Positions 33,823 through 43,164 of a stretch of DNA of 64,000 nucleotides are shown here, piece after piece. How positions within the stretch are numbered: position 1 is the stretch's first letter; the number at the start of each line of letters is the position of its first letter. Made by a program: the position numbers and the translations under genes. Under the pieces are notes generated by a model. The model saw nothing but the letters and a program-made list of their open reading frames with translations. It was not told the DNA's origin and made no database searches. The DNA lies in assembly GCF_014395785.1 (NCBI RefSeq), contig NZ_CP060713.1, forward strand, positions 3,996,501 to 4,060,500, given 5' to 3'. The DNA is from Nocardioides mesophilus. Lineage in GTDB: Bacteria > Actinomycetota > Actinomycetes > Propionibacteriales > Nocardioidaceae.

Positions 33823-33859
33823 AGGGCCCGGAGCCACCGATCTGGTGGTTCCGGGCCCT
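33823..33859 (+). terminator. Strong hairpin terminator after metK
   Basis: AGGGCCCGGAGCCACC (33823-33838) pairs with GGTGGTTCCGGGCCCT (33844-33859) around a GATCT loop: a 16-bp stem with one G-U wobble. Only a short T-rich trace follows, typical of high-G+C actinobacteria. It separates metK from priA. Confidence 0.85.
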
Positions 33860-33899
33860 TGTCGCGTTCCGGGGGGAGGTGGCTGGAAGGATCGTCGCC

Positions 33900-36008
33900 G
33901 TGCCCGACCCCGAGACGCCGCAGACCGAGGAGCAGCTGGAGCTGATCCCGGGCCTGGTGCGCGCCCGCGAGGTGGCCGGGGCGGTCCGGCAGCAGGCGGC
34001 CGCCCGGGAGAAGGGGCCGGCCCCGGTCGACCCGGCGCCGGAGCTGCCGGTGGCCCGGGTCCTGGTCGACGTGCCGCTGGCGCACCTGGACCGGCCGTTC
34101 GACTACACCGTGCCGCGCAAGCTCGACGCGGACGTCGTCGCCGGGTCCCGGGTCAAGGTGCGGTTCGCCGGCCAGGACGTCGACGGCTTCGTGCTCGAGC
34201 GCGTGCCGAGCTCCGAGCACCCGGGCCGGCTGGCGCCGCTGCGCCGGGCCGTCAGCGGCGAGCCGGTGCTCTCCCGGGCCGTCGCCGCCCTGTCCGAGGA
34301 GGTCGCGGCCCGCTACGCCGGCACCCGCTCCGACGTGCTCCGGCTCGCGGTGCCGCCGCGGCACGCCACCGTCGAGAAGCAGGAGTCGGTGCCGGCCTCG
34401 CCGGTCGAGGTCGATCCCGCGGAGGTCGCCGCCGACTGGGCGCCCTACGACGGCGGCCGGTTCACCGGCCGGCTCGCCGCGGGGGAGTCCCCGCACGCGG
34501 TGTGGGCGGCGCTGCCCGGCGAGGACTGGGCCAGGCTGCTCGCCCTCGCCGCCGCGGCCACCGCCGCGTCAGGCCGCGGGGCGCTGCTGTGCGCCCCGGA
34601 CCGGCGCGACGTGGACCGGCTGGACGCCGCCCTCACCTCGGTGCTGGGCGCCGGCCGGCACGTGGTGCTCGCCGCCGACGCTGGGCCCTCCGCTCGCTAC
34701 CGGGCGTTCCTGGCAGTCGCCCGCGGCGCGGTGCGGATCGTCGTCGGCACCCGCGCGGCGGCGTTCGCCCCGGTGCACGACCTCGGGCTGGTGGCGATGT
34801 GGGACGACGGGGACGACCTCTACGCCGAGCCGCGGGCCCCCTACCCGCACACCCGCGAGGTGCTGCTGACCCGGGGCCAGCTCGAGGGCTGCGCGGTCCT
34901 GGTCGGCGGCTTCGCGCGCACCGTCGAGGGGGAGTACCTCATCCGCACCGGGTGGGCCGAGGAGCTCTCCGCGGACCGTCGGGTGCTGCGCGCCCGCTCG
35001 CCGCACGTCGCGATCACCGGGGCGACCGACCGTGAGCTGGAGCGCGACCCGCGGGCCCGCAGCGCCCGGCTTCCGCGGGCCGTCTTCGACGCGGTGCGGG
35101 CCGGGCTCGAGCAGGGGCCGGTGCTGCTGCAGACGCCGCGCCAGGGCTACGTCACCAGCCTGGCCTGCGACCGGTGCCGGGCGCCGGCCCGCTGCCGGGC
35201 GTGCACCGGACCGCTCCGGATCCTGGCGCCGACCGATCCGCCGACCTGCCGCTGGTGCGGGGTGTCGGAGCCGCAGTGGGCCTGCCCGGAGTGCGGCGGC
35301 CGGGGCCTGCGGGCACCGGTGCTCGGCGAGCGTCGCACCGCCGAGGAGCTCGGCCGCGCCTTCCCGGCGGTGCCGGTGCGCACCTCCGGCGGCGAGCGGG
35401 TGCTGGCCGAGGTGGGTGCGGAGCCGGCGCTGGTGGTGGCCACGCCGGGCGCGGAGCCGGTGGCCGCCGGCGGCTACTCCTGCGTGGTGCTGCTGGACAC
35501 CTGGTTGATGCTCGCGCGCCCCGACCTGCGCACCGGCGAGGAGTCGCTGCGCCGGTGGCTCAACGCGGTCGCGCTGGGCCGTCCGGCCGGCGACGGCGGT
35601 CGGGTGCTGGCCGTCGGCGAGCCCAGCGACCCGGTGCTCCAGGCCCTGGTGCGGTGGGACCCGGTCGGCTTCGCGCAGCGCGAGATGGCCGAGCGCCAGT
35701 CGGCGCACCTGCCGCCGGCCTCCCGGCTGGCCACCGTCACCGGCACCGAGCCGGACCTGGAGAGCGCCCTGGCGTCGCTGCGGCTGCCGGCGGGCTCGGA
35801 GGTGCTGGGGCCGGTGCCGGTGACTCTGCCTGCGGGGCCGGTCCCGCCGCGGGCCGCGGGGGAGCCGGACCTGCAGCGGCTCGTGCTGCGGGTCCCGCGG
35901 GCCGCCGGTCCGGCGCTCTCGCGGGCGCTGGTCGAGCTCAACGGCGTCCGCTCGGCGCGCAAGCTGACCTCGCTGCGGGTCCAGGTCGACCCGGTCGGGC
36001 TGGAGTAG
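33900..36008 (+). CDS. priA: PriA-like primosome protein lacking helicase motifs
   Basis: 702 residues from the GTG at 33900, which has GGAAGG nine bases upstream; the GTG at 33879 directly abuts a G-run and is less likely. The N-terminal 3'-DNA-binding domain is present (VLVDVPLAHLDRPFDYTVP). The zinc-binding region has eight cysteines (CDRCRAPARCRAC ... CRWCG ... CPECGG) around residues 422-468. Where active PriA has its GxGKT Walker A loop, this protein reads AASGRGALLCAPDRRD, and the DEAH box is missing. Actinobacterial PriA proteins are known to be like this, so it is probably a structural replication-restart factor. Confidence 0.88.
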   Translation: MPDPETPQTEEQLELIPGLVRAREVAGAVRQQAAAREKGPAPVDPAPELPVARVLVDVPLAHLDRPFDYTVPRKLDADVVAGSRVKVRFAGQDVDGFVLERVPSSEHPGRLAPLRRAVSGEPVLSRAVAALSEEVAARYAGTRSDVLRLAVPPRHATVEKQESVPASPVEVDPAEVAADWAPYDGGRFTGRLAAGESPHAVWAALPGEDWARLLALAAAATAASGRGALLCAPDRRDVDRLDAALTSVLGAGRHVVLAADAGPSARYRAFLAVARGAVRIVVGTRAAAFAPVHDLGLVAMWDDGDDLYAEPRAPYPHTREVLLTRGQLEGCAVLVGGFARTVEGEYLIRTGWAEELSADRRVLRARSPHVAITGATDRELERDPRARSARLPRAVFDAVRAGLEQGPVLLQTPRQGYVTSLACDRCRAPARCRACTGPLRILAPTDPPTCRWCGVSEPQWACPECGGRGLRAPVLGERRTAEELGRAFPAVPVRTSGGERVLAEVGAEPALVVATPGAEPVAAGGYSCVVLLDTWLMLARPDLRTGEESLRRWLNAVALGRPAGDGGRVLAVGEPSDPVLQALVRWDPVGFAQREMAERQSAHLPPASRLATVTGTEPDLESALASLRLPAGSEVLGPVPVTLPAGPVPPRAAGEPDLQRLVLRVPRAAGPALSRALVELNGVRSARKLTSLRVQVDPVGLE

Positions 36009-36036
36009 CCGCCGCGGCCGCGGCCCGCCGCATCCG

Positions 36037-36042
36037 TAGACT
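36037..36042 (+). promoter_or_regulatory. Possible -10 element for def
   Basis: TAGACT, followed by GGG exactly as upstream of efp, lies 46 bases before the def start. A -35 is not evident. Confidence 0.35.
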
Positions 36043-36088
36043 GGGTCGTCGCCGGACGCCCCCGACGACGTACCCCTCGAGGAGCCTT

Positions 36089-36631
36089 GTGGCCATCCAG
36101 CCGATCCGCCTGTTCGGAGACCCGGTGCTGCGCAGCGCCGCGGTGCCGGTGACGGACTTCGACAAGGAGCTGCGCACGCTCGTCGCCGACCTCACCGAGA
36201 CGATGCTCGACGCGCCGGGCGCCGGGCTCGCGGCACCGCAGATCGGGGTGGGGCTGCGCGTGTTCACCTGGTACGTCGACGGGCAGACCGGGCACCTGGT
36301 GAACCCCTCACTCCGGCTGTCGGAGGACCTCCAGGACGGCCCGGAGGGCTGCCTGTCGCTGCCCGAGCTCAGCTACGACTGCAAGCGGGCGCTGTCGGTG
36401 GTCGCGCACGGCTTCGACATGCACGGCGAGCCGGTGACGATCGAGGGCTCCGCGCTGCTGGCCCGGGCGATCCAGCACGAGACCGACCACCTCGACGGCG
36501 TGCTCTTCATCGACCGGCTGGACCGGGAGGCCCGCAGGGCGGCGATGAAGCAGATCCGCGAGTCCGACTGGTTCGGCGCCGCGACCACCGTTAAGGTCTC
36601 CCCGCACCGCACCAACGGGCTGGGACTCTGA
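36089..36631 (+). CDS. def: Peptide deformylase
   Basis: 180 residues from a GTG with GAGGAG just upstream. It removes the formyl group from nascent proteins. All three family motifs are intact: [18 protein letters not shown] (metal-binding cysteine) and QHETDHLDG (two metal-binding histidines and the catalytic glutamate). It shares one base with fmt (TGATG); the formylating and deformylating enzymes are commonly paired. Confidence 0.96.
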   Translation: MAIQPIRLFGDPVLRSAAVPVTDFDKELRTLVADLTETMLDAPGAGLAAPQIGVGLRVFTWYVDGQTGHLVNPSLRLSEDLQDGPEGCLSLPELSYDCKRALSVVAHGFDMHGEPVTIEGSALLARAIQHETDHLDGVLFIDRLDREARRAAMKQIRESDWFGAATTVKVSPHRTNGLGL

Positions 36632-37566
36632 TGCGGGTCGTCTTCGCCGGCACCCCCGAGGTCGCCGTGCCCGCGCTGGACGCCGTCGCCGCCAGCAGCC
36701 ACGAGCTGGTCGGCGTGGTGACCCGCCCCGACGCCCCCGCCGGCCGGGGCCGCAAGCTGGTCGCCTCGCCGGTCGCGCTGCAGGCCGAGGAGCTCGGCGT
36801 GCCCGTCCTCAAGCCGTCGCACCCGCGGGACCCGGACTTCCAGGAGGCGCTGACGGCGCTGCGACCGGACTGCTGCCCGGTCGTCGCGTACGGCGCGCTG
36901 CTGCCGCAGAGCGCCCTGGACATCCCCCCGCACGGGTGGGTCAACCTGCACTTCTCGCTGCTGCCGGCCTGGCGGGGCGCCGCACCGGTGCAGCACGCGC
37001 TCTGGGCCGGCGACGAGGTCACCGGCGCCACGACGTTCCGGATCGTCAAGGAGCTCGACGCCGGCCCGACCTTCGGGGTCATGACCGAGCGGGTCCGGCC
37101 CACCGACACCGCCGGCGACCTGCTCGTCCGGCTGGCCGCCGGCGGCGCGCAGCTGCTGGTGGCGACGCTGGACGGGATCGCCTCCGGCGAGCTGGAGGCG
37201 CGCGAGCAGCCCGCCGAGGGGGTCTCCTTCGCCCCGAAGATCTCCGTCGAGGACGCGGAGGTGGCCTGGGCAGACCCGGCCGCCGCCGTGGACCGGCAGG
37301 TCCGCGCGTGCACCCCGAACCCCGGGGCCTGGACCACCTTCGCCGGAGAGCGCTTCAAGGTCGGCCCGGTGCTCATCGAAGGCAACCACCGGCAGCTGCC
37401 GCCCGGGGTGCTCGAGGTCACCAAGAACGCCGTCCTGGTGGGCACCGGCTCGATGCCGGTGCTGCTCGGCGAGGTCAAGCCGTTCGGCAAGAAGGCGATG
37501 CCGGCGGCGGACTGGGCCCGCGGCGCCCGCATCGCCTCCGGCGCCCGGTTCGGCCCGGATGCCTGA
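36631..37566 (+). CDS. fmt: Methionyl-tRNA formyltransferase
   Basis: 311 residues. It formylates initiator Met-tRNA using 10-formyltetrahydrofolate. The N-terminal [15 protein letters not shown] and the catalytic [17 protein letters not shown] segment (Asn/His/Asp site) are present, with the OB-like C-terminal domain after about residue 210. It overlaps rsmB by 8 bases. Confidence 0.96.
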   Translation: MRVVFAGTPEVAVPALDAVAASSHELVGVVTRPDAPAGRGRKLVASPVALQAEELGVPVLKPSHPRDPDFQEALTALRPDCCPVVAYGALLPQSALDIPPHGWVNLHFSLLPAWRGAAPVQHALWAGDEVTGATTFRIVKELDAGPTFGVMTERVRPTDTAGDLLVRLAAGGAQLLVATLDGIASGELEAREQPAEGVSFAPKISVEDAEVAWADPAAAVDRQVRACTPNPGAWTTFAGERFKVGPVLIEGNHRQLPPGVLEVTKNAVLVGTGSMPVLLGEVKPFGKKAMPAADWARGARIASGARFGPDA

Positions 37567-38991
37567 GCGCCGCTCCCGGCCCCGGCCCCGCGGCCCCGGA
37601 GCCGGTGGCCGGCCGCCGGCCCGGAAGGCTCCCCTCGACGCGCCGCGGCTGGCGGCGTACGACGTGCTCACCACCGTGCGCGAGCAGGGGGCCTACACCA
37701 ACCTGGTGCTGCCCGCGCTGCTGCGCAGCCGGGGGATCCGGGAGCGCGACGCCGCCTTCGCGACCGAGCTGGTCTCCGGGACGATCCGGCGGCAGGGCAC
37801 CTACGACGCGGTGATCGCCGCCAACGTCGACCGCCCGCTGGCCCAGGTCGACGCGGCCGTGCTCGACGCGCTGCGGCTGGGCACCCACCAGATCCTCTCC
37901 ATGCGGGTGCCCGCGCACGCGGCCGTCGGCAGCACCGTCGACCTCGTCCGGGCCAAGGTCGGGCACCGCCCCGCCGGCTTCGTCAACGCGGTGCTGCGCC
38001 GGGTGGCCGAGCACGACCTGTCCGGCTGGATCCGCCGGCTGGCGCCGGACCCGGCCAGCGACCCGGTCGGCTTCGCGTCCCTCGCGCACGCGCACCCGCG
38101 CTGGGTCGTCGAGGCGCTCGGGGAGGCGCTCGGGCCCGCCGAGGATGAGCTCGAGGACCTGCTCGCCGCCGACAACGCCGCACCCCGGGTCACGCTCGTG
38201 GCACGGCCGGGCCTGGCCACGGTCGCCGAGCTCGCCGCGGCCGGGGGAGTGCCCTCGCAGATGTCGCCGTTCGCGGTGACCCTCGAGGGAGGCAACCCGC
38301 TCGACGTGCCGGCGGTCGCCGAGGGACGTGCCGGGGTCCAGGACGAGGGGTCGCAGCTGGTGGCCCTGGTGCTGGCGGCCGCGCCGGTCGAGGGCCGCGA
38401 CGAGCGCTGGCTCGACGTCTGCGCGGGCCCCGGCGGCAAGGCCGCGCTGCTGGCGACGCTGGCCGCCGCCCGCCCCGCCCGCCTGCTGGCCGCCGAGCGG
38501 GCGCCGCACCGGGCCGGGCTGGTCCGCACCGCCACCGCGACGGCGGGCGCCGGCCTGCTGGGCGTCGTGGCCGCCGACGGCACCCGGCCGGCCTGGGCGC
38601 CGGCCGGCTTCGACCGGGTCCTGGTGGACGCGCCCTGCTCGGGGCTCGGAGCCCTGCGCCGACGGCCGGAGGCGCGGTGGCGCAAGACGCCCGCGGACCT
38701 GGACGGACTGGTGCCGCTGCAGCGGGCACTGCTCTCCTCGGCGCTGGACTCGGTGCGGCCCGGGGCGTGGTGCTCTATGCGACCTGCTCGCCGGTGCTCG
38801 CCGAGACCTCCGGGGTGGTCTCCGCGGTGCTCGCCGACCGGTCCGACGTACGGCTCGAGGACGTCGCACCGCTGCTGGCGGACGTGCCCGCCCTGCGGCC
38901 GGGGCAGATGGTCCTGCCCGGAACGGTGCAGCTGTGGCCGCACCGGCAGGGCACCGACGCGATGTTCCTGGCACTGCTGCGCAAATTCTGA
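37559..38991 (+). pseudogene. rsmB: 16S rRNA (cytosine-967-C5)-methyltransferase with one-base frameshift
   Basis: From the ATG at 37559 the frame encodes the NusB-like RNA-binding domain (about 25-160). It continues through most of the SAM-dependent methyltransferase domain: LDVCAGPGGKAALLATLA and the cysteine motif DAPCSGLGALRRRPEARW. After LDSVRPG, at the GGGG run at 38762-38765, the homologous reading moves to another frame. That frame gives VVLYATCSPVLAETSGVV and ends at 38991 with a normal C-terminus. One extra G restores a 477-residue protein with the expected PGGVVLYATCSP. Because rsmB is widely conserved, a sequencing or assembly error is at least as likely as real inactivation. Unrepaired, the frame runs on to 39127 with meaningless sequence. 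Confidence 0.85.
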
Positions 38992-39011
38992 CCAACCACC
39001 AGGATGGCCCG

Positions 39012-39779
39012 GTGCGCACTGCAGCCTCCCGGATCTTCGCCGTCCTCACCGCCGCGTTCTGGGCGGTGGGGTTCTTCGGCACCATCGACCTGCTCGTGGT
39101 GATGTTCTTCGACGACTCCTGGCGTGAGTCCTACCTGCTCGAGACCGGCTGGGGGACGCTGTTCACCGTCCTGGTCGCGGCGCCGCTGCTGGTCCACGCG
39201 GTCCGGCCGCGCACCGGCGGACTGGTCGCCGCCCAGCTGCTGGCCGTGGCCGTCGCGATCGCCGCCGCAGCGGTGTGGACCGGCTACCTGCCGCAGCTCG
39301 TGCCGGCGCTGCTGCTCGCCGCCAACGCGGCGGGGCTGGCCGCGCTGTCCCGGGCGCATGCGGCCGCGCCGCCGATCGACGGCTGGCTGCGCTGGCTCGT
39401 GGTGGCCGGCGCCGTGCTCGGGGGCGCCTTCGCCGCCGCCTGCGTCGACACCTACCCGTCCCTGAGCCCCGACATCACGCTCGGGCTCGACCACCTGCCG
39501 ATGCAGGCGGCCCTGGGACTGGCGGTGATCACCCTCGGCGCCGTCGCAGCGGCCGCCGTCGGCGGACGGGTGCCCGGAGCCCGGCTGCCGGTGTGGACGC
39601 TGGCCGGCAGCGTGGCCTGGGTCGGCTGGTGGTCGACCGCCTACCCCGACCTCGAGGGCAGCATGGGCCGCGGGCTCGGGACGGCGGCCATCGCCTGGGG
39701 CTGCGCCTTCGCCGCCGCCGCGGAGTGGCGACTGCGCCGCAGCGCGGTCCGGGTCGGGGCGGCCCCGGCCGAGCACTAG
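39012..39779 (+). CDS. Multi-pass membrane protein of unknown function
   Basis: 255 residues from a GTG, with about seven to eight predicted membrane segments. The sequence is Ala/Leu/Val-rich, with short loops such as [15 protein letters not shown] and [14 protein letters not shown]. It has no recognisable family motif, although the hydrophobic layout is regular. It sits between rsmB and rpe; the rpe start region overlaps its stop zone. Function is not inferred. Confidence 0.7.
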   Translation: MRTAASRIFAVLTAAFWAVGFFGTIDLLVVMFFDDSWRESYLLETGWGTLFTVLVAAPLLVHAVRPRTGGLVAAQLLAVAVAIAAAAVWTGYLPQLVPALLLAANAAGLAALSRAHAAAPPIDGWLRWLVVAGAVLGGAFAAACVDTYPSLSPDITLGLDHLPMQAALGLAVITLGAVAAAAVGGRVPGARLPVWTLAGSVAWVGWWSTAYPDLEGSMGRGLGTAAIAWGCAFAAAAEWRLRRSAVRVGAAPAEH

Positions 39780-39792
39780 GGTGGACGCCGCC

Positions 39793-40464
39793 ATGGTTAT
39801 CCAGATCTCGCCCAGCCTGCTCGCCTCCGACTTCTCCCGCCTCGCCGAGGAGGCGGAGCGGATCTCGCACGCCGACTGGCTGCACGTCGACGTGATGGAC
39901 AACCACTTCGTCCCGAACCTGACCGTGGGCCTCCCGGTCGTCGAGGCCCTGGGCAAGGCATCGGGGACGCCGATGGACTGCCACCTGATGATCGAGGACC
40001 CCGACCGCTGGGCCCCGGCGTACGTCGAGGCCGGCGCCGGGTCGGTGACCTTCCACGTCGAGGCGGCGACCGCCCCGGTGCGGCTGGCCCGGGAGCTGCG
40101 GGCGCAGGGGGCCCGGGCCGGGATGGGGCTGCGTCCCGCGACCCCGATCGAGCCCTACGAGGACCTGCTGCCCGAGCTGGACATGCTGCTGGTGATGACC
40201 GTGGAGCCGGGCTTCGGCGGTCAGTCGTTCCTCGACGTGTGCCTGCCCAAGATCCGGCGGACCCGCAAGCTGATCGCCCGGCACGGGCTGGAGATGTGGC
40301 TGCAGGTGGACGGCGGTGTCTCGCTGGAGACCATCGAGCGGTGCGCCGAAGCCGGGGCGGACGTGTTCGTGGCCGGCTCCGCGGTGTTCAAGGCCGACGA
40401 CCCCAACGAGATGGTCGACCAGCTCCGCGCCGCCGCCACCGCGGCCGGGACCGCCTCGGTCTGA
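39793..40464 (+). CDS. rpe: Ribulose-phosphate 3-epimerase
   Basis: 223 residues from the ATG at 39793, with AGGGTGGA upstream; an in-frame GTG at 39781 is an alternative. It interconverts ribulose 5-phosphate and xylulose 5-phosphate. Conserved segments are [30 protein letters not shown] (metal-binding His/Asp), [13 protein letters not shown] and the C-terminal [10 protein letters not shown]. Ribulose 5-phosphate is also the RibB substrate, which fits its place before the rib genes. Confidence 0.95.
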   Translation: MVIQISPSLLASDFSRLAEEAERISHADWLHVDVMDNHFVPNLTVGLPVVEALGKASGTPMDCHLMIEDPDRWAPAYVEAGAGSVTFHVEAATAPVRLARELRAQGARAGMGLRPATPIEPYEDLLPELDMLLVMTVEPGFGGQSFLDVCLPKIRRTRKLIARHGLEMWLQVDGGVSLETIERCAEAGADVFVAGSAVFKADDPNEMVDQLRAAATAAGTASV

Positions 40465-40546
40465 GCCGCCGCTGCTCGCGTGCCGAGCCTCACACGCTGT
40501 CTCCGGTCTCGTTGTGGCAGGCTGTGCGCAGACGAGTGTTCAGCTC

Positions 40547-40672
40547 GCGTGCTCTGGGGTCGGTGCAATTCCGAGCCGGCGGTGATAGTCCGCGACCCGG
40601 CTGCAGCCAGCAGCCGGTTGACCAGGTGGAACTCCTGGACCGACGGTCAAAGTCCGGATGGGAAGCGCACGC
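40547..40672 (+). ncRNA. FMN riboswitch (RFN element)
   Basis: The leader of ribD holds the conserved RFN blocks in order: GGGGTCGGTGCAATTCCGA, CCGGCGGTGATAGTCCGCGA, CAGGTGGAACTCCTG, ACCGACGGTCAAAGTCCGGATGGGA. The closing P1 helix pairs GCGTGC (40547-40552) with GCACGC (40667-40672). FMN binding is expected to switch off riboflavin synthesis and uptake genes downstream. It accounts for most of the 308-base gap between rpe and ribD; no clear promoter was seen in 40465-40546. Confidence 0.95.
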
Positions 40673-40679
40673 AGCCGTT

Positions 40680-40710
40680 GCGTCGGCCCCCGGGCGACCG
40701 GTGCCGACGC
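40680..40710 (+). promoter_or_regulatory. Hairpin downstream of the FMN aptamer
   Basis: GCGTCGGC (40680-40687) and GCCGACGC (40703-40710) form a perfect 8-bp stem with a 15-base loop, 7 bases after the aptamer. It may be part of the expression platform. No T tract follows, so it is not a classic intrinsic terminator. Confidence 0.5.
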
Positions 40711-40772
40711 CGGCGTCCGCCTTCCTGTCGAGCCGCCCCCAGGGTCCGCGCCGGACGGAGAGGGCCCCCGCG

Positions 40773-41828
40773 ATGACGTTCAGCCCGGCCGAGCAGGCCG
40801 CGATGGCGCGCGCGCTCGAGCTGGCCCGCACCCCCGGCGTCCCGCTCGGACCGAACCCCCGGGTCGGCTGCGTGCTGCTCGGGCCGGACGGCACCACGGT
40901 CGCCGAGGGCCACCACCGGGGCGCCGGCACGCCGCACGCCGAGGTCGACGCCCTGGCCCGCGCCGGCCGGCACGCCCGGGGGGCCACCGCGGTGGTGACC
41001 CTGGAGCCGTGCAACCACACCGGCCGCACCGGCCCGTGCAGCCGGGCGCTCATCGAGGCCGGGGTGGCTCGTGTGGTCTACGCGCAGTCCGACGCGAACC
41101 CCGTCGCCGTCGGCGGTGCGGGGACGCTGCGCGCGGCCGGCGTCGACGTCGAGGGCGGCCTCATGGTGGAGGCGGCCCGCGCCGTCAACCGGACCTGGAC
41201 CTTCGCCGTCGACCACCAGCGGCCCTACGTCAGCTGGAAGCTCGCCACCACGCTCGACGGTCGCAGCGCCGCCGCCGACGGCAGCTCGCGCTGGGTCTCC
41301 TCGAGGGCTGCCCGCCTCGACACCCACCGGCTCCGCGGCCTCTGCGACGCGATCCTGGTCGGCACCGGCACCGTCCTCGAGGACGACCCGCAGCTGACGG
41401 TGCGCGACGAGCTCGACGCCCCGCTGCCGCCGGAGCGGCAGCCGCTGCGCGTGGTGATGGGGCTGCGCGAGCTGCCCGCCGGGCGGCGGGTCCTCGACGC
41501 GGCCGCCGAGACCGTCGTGCTGCGTACCCGGGACCCCCACGAGGTCCTGGCGCACCTGCACCGCCGCGACCGCCAGCACCTGTTCCTCGAAGGCGGTCCC
41601 ACGGTGGCGGCGGCGTTCCTGCGGGCCGGCCTGGTCGACGAGGTGGTGGCCTACGTCGCGCCGCTGCTGCTGGGCGCCGGCCATCCGGCCGTCGGCGACC
41701 TGGGCATCGGGTCGATCACGGCGGCGTTGCACCTCGAGGTCACCGACGTGGCCGTGCTCGAGAGCAGCTCACCGGACGAGGACACCAACGTGCGCCTCAC
41801 CATGACCCCGCGGAAGGAAGGCAGCTGA
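40773..41828 (+). CDS. ribD: Bifunctional riboflavin deaminase / reductase
   Basis: 351 residues behind GGAGAGGG. The N-terminal deaminase (about 1-145) has the zinc motif HAEVDAL and TLEPCNHTGRTGPCSRAL. The C-terminal reductase (about 150-351) shows VSWKLATTLDGRSAA, DAILVGTGTVLEDDPQLTVR and the NADPH region FLEGGPTVAAAFL. It carries out the second and third steps from GTP toward the ribitylamino-pyrimidine. It is first in the riboswitch-controlled rib operon; ribE shares one base with its stop. Confidence 0.96.
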   Translation: MTFSPAEQAAMARALELARTPGVPLGPNPRVGCVLLGPDGTTVAEGHHRGAGTPHAEVDALARAGRHARGATAVVTLEPCNHTGRTGPCSRALIEAGVARVVYAQSDANPVAVGGAGTLRAAGVDVEGGLMVEAARAVNRTWTFAVDHQRPYVSWKLATTLDGRSAAADGSSRWVSSRAARLDTHRLRGLCDAILVGTGTVLEDDPQLTVRDELDAPLPPERQPLRVVMGLRELPAGRRVLDAAAETVVLRTRDPHEVLAHLHRRDRQHLFLEGGPTVAAAFLRAGLVDEVVAYVAPLLLGAGHPAVGDLGIGSITAALHLEVTDVAVLESSSPDEDTNVRLTMTPRKEGS

Positions 41829-42445
41829 TGTTCACCGGCATCGTCGAGGAGCTCGGCGTCGTGGACGGCATCGAGGAGCAGACCGACGCGATCCGGCTCA
41901 CCGTGCGCGGGCCGCTGGTCACCACCGACGCGCACCTGGGCGACTCGATCTCGGTCAACGGCTGCTGCCTGACCGTCGCCGAGCGCGACGGCGAGACCTT
42001 CACCGCCGACGTGATGCGCGAGACCCTGGACAAGACCTCGCTCGGGGCGCTCGAGGTCGGAGCCCGGGTGAACCTCGAGCGCGCGGTGACCGCGCACAGC
42101 CGGCTCGGCGGCCACATCGTCCAGGGCCACGTCGACGGCACCGGGACGCTGCTGGCCCGCACGCCCAGCGAGCACTGGGAGGTCGTCGAGATCTCGCTCC
42201 CCACCACGCTGGCGCGCTACCTGGTCGCCAAGGGCTCGATCACCGTCGACGGCATCTCGCTGACGGTCGTCGAGGTCGGCGACACCTCGTTCACGGTCAG
42301 CCTCATCCCCGAGACGCTGGCCCGCACCACCCTCGGCCAGAAACTGGCCGGGGACACCGTCAACCTCGAGGTGGACGTGATCGCCAAGTACGTCGAGCGG
42401 CTGCTCGAGCACCGCACCCCGACCCCTGCAGGAGACGACGCATGA
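41828..42445 (+). CDS. ribE: Riboflavin synthase alpha chain
   Basis: 205 residues. Two lumazine molecules are dismutated to riboflavin. The internal duplication is clear: [10 protein letters not shown] with SVNGCCLTV in the first half, [13 protein letters not shown] starting the second and [11 protein letters not shown] matching it. The length is right for the homotrimeric enzyme. It shares one base with ribD and overlaps ribM (ATGA). Confidence 0.95.
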   Translation: MFTGIVEELGVVDGIEEQTDAIRLTVRGPLVTTDAHLGDSISVNGCCLTVAERDGETFTADVMRETLDKTSLGALEVGARVNLERAVTAHSRLGGHIVQGHVDGTGTLLARTPSEHWEVVEISLPTTLARYLVAKGSITVDGISLTVVEVGDTSFTVSLIPETLARTTLGQKLAGDTVNLEVDVIAKYVERLLEHRTPTPAGDDA

Positions 42446-43164
42446 ACCCCATCGAGTGGCTGCTGGAAGGGACGCTGGACATCCCGTCCTGGTCGTTCCT
42501 CGGCATCTCCGTCCCGGCCGCCGAGCTGCTGGTCCGCGAGATCGTCGGCAACGGCTTCGGCCTGGCCAGCGCGATCGGCGGGATGCGGCGCCGGGTGTGG
42601 GCCTGGCCGGTCGGCATCATCGGCAACCTGCTGCTGTTCACCGTCTTCGTCGGCGGGATCTTCGACAAGCCCCAGGCCGAGGACCTGTGGGGGCAGGCCG
42701 GGCGGCAGGTGTTCTTCCTGGCGGTCTCCGTCTACGGCTGGTGGCGCTGGCAGCGCAGCCGCCGGACGGGGGAGGCGGCCGACGGCGGCGCGATCGTGCC
42801 GCGCTGGGCCGGTCCGCGCGGCTGGGCGCAGCTGGCGGTGATGGCCGTCGTCGGCACCGTGGTGTTCTTCTACGTGCTGCGCGCGCTCGGCTCGTGGGGG
42901 CCGCTCCCGGACGCGTGGATCCTCACCGGGTCGATCCTGGCCACCTACGGCATGGCGCGCGGCTGGATCGAGTTCTGGCTGATCTGGATCGCGGTCGACG
43001 TGGTCGGCGTACCGCTGCTGTTCTCGTCCGGCTACTACCCCTCCGCGGTGCTCTACCTCGTGTACGGCGGCTTCTGCGTCGCCGGGTTCCTGACCTGGGT
43101 GCGCACCCGCCGCACGGCCGACCGGCTCGCGGCCGAGCCGTCGCGCGAGGAGGCCGTCGCGTGA
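42442..43164 (+). CDS. ribM: PnuC-family transporter, probable riboflavin permease RibM
   Basis: 240 residues with about seven membrane segments. The PnuC signature region appears in [17 protein letters not shown] and VSVYGWWRW, and the family's C-terminal helix set follows ([19 protein letters not shown]). PnuC proteins move nicotinamide riboside, but members encoded inside FMN-riboswitch operons of actinobacteria (RibM/PnuX) carry riboflavin. Its place between ribE and ribBA, with ATGA and GTGA overlaps, supports that reading. Substrate is inferred from context. Confidence 0.85.
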   Translation: MNPIEWLLEGTLDIPSWSFLGISVPAAELLVREIVGNGFGLASAIGGMRRRVWAWPVGIIGNLLLFTVFVGGIFDKPQAEDLWGQAGRQVFFLAVSVYGWWRWQRSRRTGEAADGGAIVPRWAGPRGWAQLAVMAVVGTVVFFYVLRALGSWGPLPDAWILTGSILATYGMARGWIEFWLIWIAVDVVGVPLLFSSGYYPSAVLYLVYGGFCVAGFLTWVRTRRTADRLAAEPSREEAVA

